A stretch of DNA of 64,000 nucleotides from Euglena gracilis (lineage: Eukaryota > Euglenida > Euglenophyceae > Euglenales): the NCBI GenBank assembly GCA_039621445.1, contig CP154956.1, positions 12,027,443 through 12,091,442 on the forward strand, given 5' to 3'. The notes under the pieces are model-generated. The model was not told where the DNA came from, searched no databases, and saw only the letters and a list, made by a program, of their open reading frames with translations. Position numbers and translations under genes: made by a program. Positions within the stretch are counted from its first letter, which is position 1; every line of letters begins with the position of its first letter. This document shows positions 1-9,100 of this stretch, in pieces.

Positions 1-42
1 AGGGGGAAGGGGGGCCACAGTGATATGGATGTTTTCCAACCA

Positions 43-1110
43 CTAGTCCACGAGGGCTTTTTTGTATTTTTTTCTTTGGCCAGTCCACTCCCCCCAGATG
101 GAGGCATCCGTCGAGGACAGCACAGACCAGTCGTCTGCGGCTGTCACCGAGTTTGTGGGCAGCTTTGCTGGGGTTTGGGTTTGGTCAGCCCTGGTTTGTG
201 CAGCCATCTGTGCTGTTTTTCTTTCCTCCACAATCTGTGCCACTTGCTGTTTTTCCAGTGTGGACCTGGTCCTTAATTTTTCCAGAATCCTCTGGATTTG
301 GGGTGTTGTGGTGCATTTTTTTGCATTTGCGTTTGGGGGGGGTCTTGTCTTTTTTGTGACCTCAAATACCTCCTGACCCCCCCCCTTCCCCCCTTTGGCT
401 TGGGCAGGGCACAGGGCAGGGCACAAGGGGGAGCACATGTGGGGGACAGGGTCCAAATGTTCCAGATGGGGGGGCCATTAATTGTGAGACAGCATTGGCC
501 ATGTTGCTGCCATTTTGTTGTGTAACATTTCCAAACAGCAGCAACATGATTTGCACCAGCAGCTGTCGCAGCAGGTCGGTGGGGAGCTGCAGCCCTTGGT
601 GGTTGTTGGCTGTGGCACTGGCACTCATGGTGGGGATGGTCATGCCCATTTGGGTCCCCATTTGGCTGCCCATTTGTGGCCCCATTTGGGGCTGCAGCTG
701 TTGCTGCTGCTGTTGGTGCTGGGCAGTCCTTCCAGGCATCCCCTGGGGATTTAAATGTGTGATGTGTTAGTGTTGGTGTGGGTGTGTGTGTGGGGGGGCC
801 AGGGGAGAGGTAAGGGCTGCTCAGGCTGCTGCTGTTGCTGGTGGCGGAGGTGGCGGGGGATGTACTTGTTCTGGTGCTTTTGTCGGACGTAGTCTTCATA
901 ATCTTCTTCAGCTTGTCTTTTTCTTTTTCCTGGTCGACTTTCCTCCACCTTGTCGGCCAGGGCCTCCACCTTGCTCGCCAGCAGCATCATATTCTGGGCC
1001 ACCAGGCCCACTTGGTCCAGCACCGAAGTCAATTTTTTGTTGAGGATGACGTTGTCCAGCGGCACTTCCAGCACGGCTGGCGGGTCTTCTGGGGCCGCGG
1101 CCCCCGACAT
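43..1110 (-). CDS. Hypothetical Gln/Met-rich multi-exon protein
   Basis: I do not recognise the product. The first exon starts at an ATG at 1110 and is open to about 751. It has strong G/C third positions, a heptad-like stretch suited to a coiled coil, a basic KRKRQ patch and a Gln/Pro-rich end. Two further coding-like pieces follow on the same strand in other frames: about 739-362 (Gln- and Met-rich, then a hydrophobic LPTDLL-type segment) and about 360-43 (charged, helix-forming, ending near TGQRKKYKK). An acceptor-like CCCCAG lies just upstream of 739. Splicing is inferred and no donor is certain. The 5' side is cut off by the retrotransposon at 1302, and the gene may continue beyond the window edge. 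It could instead be a retroelement ORF1. Confidence 0.4.
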
Positions 1111-1301
1111 GGCGGTTTACGCAGAGATCGAAAAAAAATAGACACTCAGACATTCATAAAATTAGCTGGAAAGTAGGTTCAAAACGTACAACCCTTTTCA
1201 CGGTGGGTAGCACAGCTTCACCCAGACCGTGCCCCGGGCCCAGGGTAACGTCTCTTTTGGCCCTCACCACAAGGAGAACCTCCTCATGACTCCCTGTGCC
1301 G
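1111..1301. other. Short upstream region of the minus-strand gene, ending at the retrotransposon target site
   Basis: No ORF of interest. The last four bases (GCCG, 1298-1301) are repeated at 13554-13557 after the 3' LTR and form the target-site duplication. Confidence 0.5.
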
Positions 1302-2095
1302 TGTCGGCCGCCGGCTTTCGCCGGCAGCCAAAAATTGCCAGAAAGCGCAAATTTCAAAGTCGCGGGTAACAGCCAACCAGTTAAAAAAAACTCGCGACTT
1401 AAATTGGAAGCGGGTCAAATTAGTTTGCGCTTTCAAATTTGTCATTTTTCACAGAACTTGAGGGGTTTTCCCCAATATTTGGCAAGAAGGAATACTATTG
1501 TATTGAATTTGGCAATTGGACTTTGATTTGGAGTGGCAAGTCGAGTTTCATTGTTGGTCATTGATTCATTGAAGTCAATTGAATTGAAGGAGCCTTTAAC
1601 ACCACCGCCCACCCTCCTATATCTTCACCTTCGCCTCCGCTTTCACCCCCGACGACCACTCCTTACCCCAGGTTTGTCACATTCCATTTGGACATTTCAC
1701 AGTTTCGGTTTCTCAATCCAAGGTCTCAAAGTCCCAAAGTGGGTTGGTTTGTGGTTGGTCTTTGGGTTGGTTTGCCATCAAGGTGTGTGTGTGAGAGAGA
1801 GAAGTGAGATTTGCAATGCAAATGGCAGATTTTTCGATTTTGAGCAAAATTTCGGAAACCGCTAAAAAAACGATCCTACGCACCGGCTGGGGTTGGGGAA
1901 ACCACCTGGGTGAAAAAACGGGGGTTGAATTGAGCCCACCAACCCCCGGAGAAAGCGCAGGCCCCACCCCGGAAACACCACCCCCCCTGTCGGTGGTCCT
2001 CCCCACCGGCGAGGACCCCCCGGGGCCCTCGGCCCGAAGGGACTCGGCGGTCGCGGGGGCGACCGGCGGCCCGGGGGTGGCGGACCCGGTGAACA
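1302..2095 (+). repeat. 5' LTR
   Basis: 794 bp, starting TGTCGG and ending GTGAACA. It repeats at 12761-13553 with only a few differences: one fewer A and a T-to-C change around 1381-1395, and A versus C near 1927. A TATA-like CTATATC sits near 1617. The 3' part contains the GTG/ATG region (1804-1821) where ORF1 begins, so ORF1 starts inside the LTR. Confidence 0.95.
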
Positions 2096-3507
2096 TGGTT
2101 AGCAGAGGTCGGCTCACTGACTTCGTCAGTGAGGATTTTTCAGATTCAGTGAACATGGTAAGCAGAGGCAGTTTCACTGACTCTGTCAGTGAAAATTTTT
2201 CAGAGACGTTCAACACGGTCACAGAGGATTGTTCTGTTGGCTGTGTCAGCAGAATGGTACACGAGGGCAGTTTCACCAACCCAGTTGTCTGTGAATTTTC
2301 AGAAGAATCTGCAGAAATCTGCTCGTTTTCAGGTCAATCTGTCCGAGTTTCAGATTGTGGTGAAAATTTTCTGAGATCTGTGGCAGAAATCTATTTTCAG
2401 AACGAAAAGGAAACTGAGTTTTCTGCAGCCCAGTTTTCAGAATCTGTGGCATCATTGCAAATCGTGACGGAATCTGTGGCAGAAAACAATTTTCAGGCTG
2501 CAGAAGTGTTATCGTCTTCAGAATTTTCAGAAACGACACAGGAATCAGAATCTGATTCTGATTCTGGGAGGGGGTCAATTACATGCATAAGGCCCATCAC
2601 GGTGACAGGGCCAGAAAATTTTCAGCTGGTTCCACTGCACAGCAGTGATGAGGAACCGGACCCCCCAGCTTACGAAAGTGAAACAGAGGAAGAAAAACAG
2701 GCTGAAAACGCCATAATTCAGGAAATGGTTATGCAAAGAATGAAAGCTGCTGGCATGTGGCCAGTAAATTTTTCAGGTTTTCAGCAAATTTCTGTGTCGT
2801 CACGAGACAGCAGCCCAGGGCCAGAACAAAAAATTTTGTGTTTAACAGCCCAGCCAGAACCATTACTGTTAACACAAAGTTCAGAATCGCAGTCAGCACA
2901 GCCAGCTGCAGCCCAGCTGCAGGTTTTTCAGCCAGCCCAGCCGTTTTCGGCTGAGATGTCTGTCCCAGCCCAGATGCCTGGACAGGTTTTTCACCCAGCC
3001 CAGCAGTTTTCGGCTGGGTCATCTGTTCCAGCAATCATGGGGCCAGCCCAGATGACTTCACAGGTTTTTCAGCCAGCCCAGCAGTTTTCGGCTGGGTCAT
3101 CTGTTCCAGCAATCATGGGGCCAGCCCAGATGACTTCACAGGTTTTTCAGCCAGCCCAGCAGTTTTCGGCTGGGTCATCTGTTCCAGCAATCATGGGGCC
3201 AGCCCAGATGGCTTCACAGGTTTTTCGGCCAGCCCAGCAGTTTTCGGCTGAGTCATCTGTTCCAGCAATCATGGGACCAGCCCAGAATCATGGGCAGGTT
3301 TTTCAGCCAGCGTTAACAGTGTCTTCAAACACAGGCCCAGCCCAGATTTTTCAGCCAATTCAGCCAGATTTTCCACAGACCCAGCCACAGAATTTACAGC
3401 CAAACACCAGTTTTTCTGCAGAAACTGGGTCCGAAAACGCTGAAAATCAGCATGATGTGGAAATGGAATCGGGCTATGGCCAATCTGATGATGATTGGAA
3501 CAATTAG
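1816..3507 (+). CDS. Retrotransposon ORF1: acidic, repeat-rich leader protein
   Basis: First ATG at 1816 (a GTG in frame at 1804), inside the 5' LTR. About 563 residues, ending at TAG 3505-3507. No known catalytic domain. The N-terminal part is Pro-rich; a 20-residue unit starting NMVSRG is then duplicated (2092 onward), followed by acidic Ser/Phe/Glu-rich sequence. From 2983 to 3294 there are four copies of a 26-residue unit containing PAQQFSA and SVPAIMGPAQ. The frame stays open after the TAG straight into gag, with no other stop before 6127. It may be a gag-N extension or an accessory protein released by termination at the TAG. A role in RNA or capsid interaction is a guess. Confidence 0.75.
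   Translation: MQMADFSILSKISETAKKTILRTGWGWGNHLGEKTGVELSPPTPGESAGPTPETPPPLSVVLPTGEDPPGPSARRDSAVAGATGGPGVADPVNMVSRGRLTDFVSEDFSDSVNMVSRGSFTDSVSENFSETFNTVTEDCSVGCVSRMVHEGSFTNPVVCEFSEESAEICSFSGQSVRVSDCGENFLRSVAEIYFQNEKETEFSAAQFSESVASLQIVTESVAENNFQAAEVLSSSEFSETTQESESDSDSGRGSITCIRPITVTGPENFQLVPLHSSDEEPDPPAYESETEEEKQAENAIIQEMVMQRMKAAGMWPVNFSGFQQISVSSRDSSPGPEQKILCLTAQPEPLLLTQSSESQSAQPAAAQLQVFQPAQPFSAEMSVPAQMPGQVFHPAQQFSAGSSVPAIMGPAQMTSQVFQPAQQFSAGSSVPAIMGPAQMTSQVFQPAQQFSAGSSVPAIMGPAQMASQVFRPAQQFSAESSVPAIMGPAQNHGQVFQPALTVSSNTGPAQIFQPIQPDFPQTQPQNLQPNTSFSAETGSENAENQHDVEMESGYGQSDDDWNN
2096..2108 (+). other. Candidate primer binding site
   Basis: Starts with TGG directly after the 5' LTR, as expected for pairing with a tRNA CCA end. 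The sequence TGGTTAGCAGAGG resembles the complement of an initiator-Met tRNA 3' end with one extra T. It lies in a 60-bp tandem duplication: the GTGAACATGG start at 2089 recurs at 2149, followed by TAAGCAGAGG. The matching tRNA of this organism is unknown. Confidence 0.55.
2983..3294 (+). repeat. 78-bp tandem repeat inside ORF1, about four units
   Basis: Units begin near 2983, 3061, 3139 and 3217. Units 2 and 3 are nearly identical and unit 4 degenerates toward 3294. The period is a multiple of three, so the protein keeps a 26-residue repeat rich in Ala, Gln, Pro and Ser. Confidence 0.95.
3505..3507 (+). promoter_or_regulatory. In-frame TAG between ORF1 and gag (candidate readthrough stop)
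   Basis: The codons before it (GAT TGG AAC AAT) and after it (GGT GAA GAA ATC) are in the same frame, and the next stop in that frame is 6127. It is followed by G, a base known to favour leakage at UAG. Confidence 0.5.
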
Positions 3508-6129
3508 GGTGAAGAAATCAGTTGTAAAATTGAATGTTTACATGGCAGACTTTTGGTGCAGGAAGGAAAAAACCCTGAAAAAACGGCTGAAATTCTGGTG
3601 GGTGAGGCAGAAAACAGGCTAAATTGGGCATTGGCCATGTCACATGGGCAGACATTGAATCTGGTCAATGAGGCATTGGGCATGCATGATCAGCGAATGG
3701 CTGATCACATTGCCATGGTGAAACGTGACATTCAGGCTGAACTGAGTGCAACTGTGAACGACTTGCTTTTGCAGTTTCAGCAAAATGGTGAAATGGTGCA
3801 AAATCTGGCCCAATGCCAAAGGCATTTGTTGAGTGTGGAAATGGAACGGCAGTTTGCTGAAAAAGTGAAGAAAGTGGAGGATGGAGTTAACTCGTTTTTT
3901 GAGGCCCAGGTTGAGGGGTTGAGAAAAAATGAGAGGAATTTTTCTCAGAAGCTGTCGTTTTTGGAAAAATCTGTGGGGGAGATGCACGTGGTGGTGCAAC
4001 AAGTGGGGGATAAGGAAAAACAGCAGGAAATTGCTGTTAATCAGGTCAAATCTGCAGTCGGTGAGCTAAGCTCTGGTCTGGAGGGACGCTTTGGGATCAT
4101 TTTTCAGCAATGCAAAGGTTTGGGGGAGACTGAGTGTGCCAAATTTCAGGCGCAGGCTGAGAAATTGAAGGAATCTTCACAGTCCCTGGAGCGAGAGAGC
4201 AAAGCTCTGAATGATCGTTTGGGGAGGTTGGAGAATTTTCTGGGTCGGAAAGATTTTCCCATTGAAAAAGTCTGTGACCTGATTAACAAGAGCGAGGAAA
4301 CAATTCGGTTGGAGGTGCAAAGGGAGTTGGGGCTGCAAACGAGAAGGAATTTGGAGGTCATTATCTGTGAAATGTTGCAGGAAAGGTTGAGGCTGAGTGA
4401 AAGGGAGGGGCAGTTTGAGAAAGTTCGGGCTGAAATGGAAAATTCGATGAAACAGCAGGTTGGAGTTTTACTGCAACAGCAGTCCAGTGAACTTTTTAAA
4501 GAACAGCAGGAGCGGAAAAAATTGCAACAAAAGCTGGATTTATTTCAGGCTGAGTTTTTGGTGATGAAAAATCAGCAAGCTGAATCTGCTAAATCTGCGA
4601 CAGTGGATCTGACAAAGGAAACGAGAGAAAAATCAGCTGGAAACCCAGAAATCGAAGAGTTTGACCTTTTTGGTTACAACGATCTACCTGTGATCGAGAA
4701 AAATCCGGTTGAAATTGAAGGCTATGAATACGCTGAACCAGGATCACATGCGACACATGTCAGGCAGGTTTGTGCACGACCTGTGGGGGCAGTGCCTGCA
4801 GGTGCAGGGCTGGTTCCATCAAATGCAGTGGCAACGCATCAATTGATGAAAAACCTGGTGGCTCCAAATTTTTCTGGACAGCCAAAAGACTGGTCGTCCT
4901 TTGTGCGGGATTGGGATCAATATTTCAGGACGTTGGTTATTTTGCAAAATGGACATATGTCTGATTCACTCAAGCTTCAGCTTTTTGCAATGACGCTGGA
5001 CGACACAAATCAAAAGGAATTGCAATTCCGACTGGAATTGAACGGAAAAAAATCTTTCGAGGAGGAATTTGACAGGCTTGAAGGGAAATATGCTGGAACT
5101 CAATCCGAGTGTGCCAGAAAAAAATGGTATGATGTGAACCTCGTGAACCAAGGGAAAATTACCATACAGGAATGGCGAGATTTTGTCATAAATTTCATAA
5201 TAGCCTGGAGACAGGTGAAAAGCGCCACTGACGATGAGGCAGAAAGACTGGTCAAGGGAAAACTGCCAAATTTCATTTTGCATTGGGTCGCCGATGAGGA
5301 GGAAAGGAAATCAACGTGTGGACCGAAAGTCAAAATGTACCCTGGAGTGCCGGCAACCGAGGAAAACATTATTTGTGCTGTGGAACGTGTCACTGGGGAA
5401 AAGCCCTCCAAGGTTTCGAAAGTTTCACCGCTGGAGTTCGAAGTCTTTTTGCCCAACACTACGATTTGCGACAAACTGAAAGAGGTCAGTGGGAAACCAA
5501 TCACAGGCACGGATAAAAGAATCAAAATTGTGGAGGAACAGCCAAAAATGGGAGTTGAAGAAATTTTCCGTTTTGTTGAGCGAAAATTGTCATCCAGGGA
5601 TTCTCAAGACATGATACACAGTTCCAGGGAGCCAAATGCATTTGGAAACCGGAGGGCCAGGTCTGCTAAGGCAGATCGGGCCAAGGGGTCCAGGACACCC
5701 TCCCCAACACGGTCAGCAAAGGGGGGCGAAACGGTGGCAAAACCGTCTGTTGGAAAATCAGATTCACAGGTGGCAGCTCCTGCGACCAATGCAAACGTGA
5801 ACCCCCCCGTGCAAAATCCAGTGCCAGTGGTTCGATCACAGTCATTGCCACCCCCCCAGCAATCTCAATTTGGCAATGGGGGTGGATGGAGAAACGATTC
5901 TGGGTGGAATTCCAATGCCAATGCCAATTTTCAGGGAAATCAGTGGTGGCACTCAAATCAACAGAATTTTGATTCACAGTCTGGTGGTGGCAAAGGCAAA
6001 GGCAAAGGCAAGGGCAAAGGAAACAATTCTTGGGGGAAAGGAAACAATGGAAATGACTGGTCTAGGGGAAAGGGCCAGGATGGTGGAAAAGGCAAAGGAA
6101 AAGGAAGGGGGAAAGGAAACCGTTGCTAG
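3508..6129 (+). CDS. Retrotransposon Gag-like protein
   Basis: In the same frame as ORF1, directly after TAG 3505; its own first ATG is at 3637. About 860 residues. Residues roughly 30-380 (from 3553) are rich in Gln, Glu, Lys and Leu heptads and probably form a long coiled coil. From about residue 431 (APNFSGQPKDWSSF) the sequence has the Trp-rich helical pattern of retrotransposon capsid domains (W..F...F, later KKWYDVNLVNQGK). The C-terminus is GKGKGKGKGKG-type basic Gly/Lys sequence, which would bind nucleic acid in place of a CCHC zinc knuckle, and none is present. It ends at TAG 6127, again with an open frame onward into pol. The capsid assignment comes from sequence character, not alignment. 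Confidence 0.85.
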   Translation, partial: GEEISCKIECLHGRLLVQEGKNPEKTAEILVGEAENRLNWALAMSHGQTLNLVNEALGMHDQRMADHIAMVKRDIQAELSATVNDLLLQFQQNGEMVQNLAQCQRHLLSVEMERQFAEKVKKVEDGVNSFFEAQVEGLRKNERNFSQKLSFLEKSVGEMHVVVQQVGDKEKQQEIAVNQVKSAVGELSSGLEGRFGIIFQQCKGLGETECAKFQAQAEKLKESSQSLERESKALNDRLGRLENFLGRKDFPIEKVCDLINKSEETIRLEVQRELGLQTRRNLEVIICEMLQERLRLSEREGQFEKVRAEMENSMKQQVGVLLQQQSSELFKEQQERKKLQQKLDLFQAEFLVMKNQQAESAKSATVDLTKETREKSAGNPEIEEFDLFGYNDLPVIEKNPVEIEGYEYAEPGSHATHVRQVCARPVGAVPAGAGLVPSNAVATHQLMKNLVAPNFSGQPKDWSSFVRDWDQYFRTLVILQNGHMSDSLKLQLFAMTLDDTNQKELQFRLELNGKKSFEEEFDRLEGKYAGTQSECARKKWYDVNLVNQGKITIQEWRDFVINFIIAWRQVKSATDDEAERLVKGKLPNFILHWVADEEERKSTCGPKVKMYPGVPATEENIICAVERVTGEKPSKVSKVSPLEFEVFLPNTTICDKLKEVSGKPITGTDKRIKIVEEQPKMGVEEIFRFVERKLSSRDSQDMIHSSREPNAFGNRRARSAKADRAKGSRTPSPTRSAKGGETVAKPSVGKSDSQVAAPATNANVNPPVQNPVPVVRSQSLPPPQQSQFGNGGGWRNDSGWNSNANANFQGNQWWHSNQQNFDSQSGGGKGKGKGKGKGNNSWGKGNNGNDWSRGKGQDGGKGKGKGRGKGNRC

Positions 6130-6167
6130 GACAGCCGGGGTGGACCGTTGGGGGCGGGAGCCGCCCC
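6127..6167 (+). promoter_or_regulatory. In-frame TAG at the gag-pol junction with a downstream hairpin
   Basis: TAG at 6127-6129 is followed in frame by GAC AGC CGG and then pol. At 6151-6167 lies a perfect 7-bp GC hairpin (GGGGCGG, loop GAG, CCGCCCC), 21 nt past the stop. In gammaretroviruses a gag-pol UAG is read through with the help of a structure a few nucleotides downstream. Here that role is inference. Confidence 0.45.
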
Positions 6168-9100
6168 GGGCTTGCATACCCAGCCCCACACAAAGACATA
6201 CGCAAATCCCAGGTGGCATGAGAAATCTCGTGCGAGTAAAAACACGATGAAAAATCTGCCATCACAGGAGATCTCTGCGCAAGCTGTGTCCAGTGTGTCG
6301 GGTGTGTGCGTGCGTGACGTGCAAATCTGTGATTCAGCCCAAATCTGTAAAAAACCAGACCTCATAAGAGGTCGTGCACAGCCTTCCGTAAAGAAAAGAG
6401 CTTTAGACCTTTTTTGCGGTAAAGGCTCGGTTGGGGATTGCCTGAGAGAGCAGAGGTTTAAGGTTGTGTCAGTGGACATAAACCCCAGATTTAACCCAAC
6501 CCACTGTGCAAATATTTTGGAGTGGAGATATTGGAGGTACCCCCCCAGATATTTTCAGATCATCGCTGCGGGGGTGCCCTGTACAGAATATAGCTTGGCC
6601 AAAACACTGGGAGTCAGAAATTTGGAGGGGGCAGATCGGCTGGTTAAAAAAACTTTGGAGATTGTGGAATATTTCAAACCAAAGTTGTGGTGGATTGAAA
6701 ATCCCCGTCATGGACTTTTGCGGAAAAGACCCTGTGTTCAAAATCTGACTTTTGTCGATGTTGACTATTGTCAGTTTTCAGATTGGGGATATCAAAAGCC
6801 CACCCGAATCTGGGGGAGCGAAAAACTGAGCAAGCTACAAAACAAACTTTGTGATGGCCAGACCTGCCCGAATTTGATTCCTGGGGGGAGGAGTCACCGA
6901 GAAAAGTTGGGAGGATATGGAATGACAGTTGGTACTCAGGAAAAATGGAGGATGCCCAAACAACTGGTGGAGTATTTGTTAACCGTGTTGGAACGAAAAA
7001 GCGGATATCGTAGGGAGGATTACGCTGTTAGGAAAGTTTGTATGGAGGAAATTGAGAAGGAATTTCGGGTTAAGGCGGAACGGGATTGTTTTGCAACCAG
7101 CCAAAATGCCAGGTGTGAAAAGTTTTACGGGGAGGATGATGATGCCATGAAAAAGGTTTGGGGGGCGGAGGAAACGTTGTGGATGAACCCCCCCTGGACT
7201 TTGTGGCCTGAGGTGGCTGAAAAATTGCAAAATTCCAATTGTCGGGCGATTTGCATTTGCCCAGACTGGAATAGGAGGTGGGTGAAAAATCTGGTGGCTA
7301 TGGCTGTCAAAAAGATTTATTTTCCCAAGGGGACAAAGTTGTTTGAGGCTGATGGGAGGATTTTGAGGGGTACCCGTTGGGGGGTGTGGGCCTTGTTGAT
7401 TGATAGAAGGCAACCCTCCCAGGGGGGGGCAGCCCCAGGGAAGAAAAAATTGGTGCGGCTGAAAAAAAGAATGTTGAGGGGGACGAAAACTCGGGGAGGA
7501 TCGAAGAAACTTGGGGAGGACAGACAACTTCTGTTAAAAACCCAGATTCAGTTGGCAAATGGGGAGGAAAAAACGGCCAGAATTTTGATTGACACGGGGG
7601 CGGAGGCAAACCTCATTCGACAAGGGTTGATAGGGGACCACCTAATGTATCCTGCTAAGGACCCGTTAAGGTTTGAAACTGCCAATGGGCAAACTTTGGC
7701 GGGGGGGAGCAGATGTGCTAAGGTGAAAATGATCCTACAACAAAATTGGAATGAGGAAAGGGAAATTGAGAGGGTGGAATATGAGGTTGAATTTTATGAG
7801 GCAAATATCAAAGTTGATGCCATTCTTTCTTATCCATGGTTGGCAGAAGCAAAACTGGGAATTTTCCCACACCACAAGGCGTTGGTGAAAGACAGCCCCG
7901 ACCTGATTTTTTTGCGGGGTGCTGAAAGACGGAGGGGTCCGCAAAAATTCAGGGATGACACAAATTTTTCAGTGGACAATGTGACTGTGGCGGACGGGTC
8001 TTCGTTTGGGTTGCAAAAACTTGGTCTTTGTTTGCCTTTGGAAGGGTTGGACCAGGAATTGCAATTTTTGAGCGATGAGGACCTGGGGGAGGTTGCCACA
8101 AATTTGGAGGGAAGTGACCCCCCAGTGCAAGGTATCAACCGAATGATAATTGCAAGGGAGGGGGAGGACAAAAAAGAGGAGGAACGGGTAGTCAAGTTGA
8201 GGGAACAAGTTTTGGAAGATTACCGGGGGACGGTATTTCGGTCATCGCCATTTCCAGACCCCCCCGAAAGAGGACAATATGGTTATGCATACATACCGTT
8301 GAAGGAGGGGGCAAAGCCAACCAGACAGAAACCCTTTTTCATGCACGGTGAGCGGAAAGAGGCACTTGAGAAAATCACACAAGATTGGCTCGACAAAAAA
8401 TGCATTGAGCCAGCCACAGCCAAAAATTCAGAATGGCTGTCCCAGACTTTTCCAGTTCCAAAAAAATCCAACGATTTTCCGTGGATGGGGGTGGTGGACC
8501 TCAGGGGGCCAAACAGCCAAACAAGGCGATGCAACTACCCCCTACCCAAAATTGAAGACATTTTGGTCAAACATGGTGCAAACCAAATGTTTTCGATCAT
8601 CGATTTGAAGCAAGCTTTTCATCAACAACCCCTACACCCAGAAAGTCGACCCATAACGTGTTGTTTCACCCCCAAAGGGATTTTTCAGTGGAGGGTGAAC
8701 GTAATGGGTTTGACAAATGCCCCCCAGCAATTTCAGCAAATGATCGATGACCGTTTGACACCAGTAAGGGATATCGCCACAGGGTACATAGACGACATAC
8801 TGGTGGGGACAACGGTCGGGGAAGGGGAGGACCTGGTGGGGGCACACGAAAAAGATTTGAGAAGGGTGTTGGAAGTGCTCAAAACAGAACTGTTGGTGGC
8901 TGATGAATTCAAAGCCAAACTTTTTGTTGAGGAGGTTGAATTTTGTGGACAAATTTTAGGAAACGGGACTAGGAGGCCTGCACCGGGTAAGTTACGAGCG
9001 ATCGAAAAGTGGGAGGTTCCAAAAACAATTACGGCTTTGAGAGCCTTTTTGGGATTCACAAATTATTACAATGCATACATTCACATGTATGCGGAAGTGG

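Noticed and set aside
1297-1301. 5-bp target duplication for the LTR element
   Set aside because: Left TGCCG and right GCCGC share only GCCG in register, so 4 bp is the supported length.
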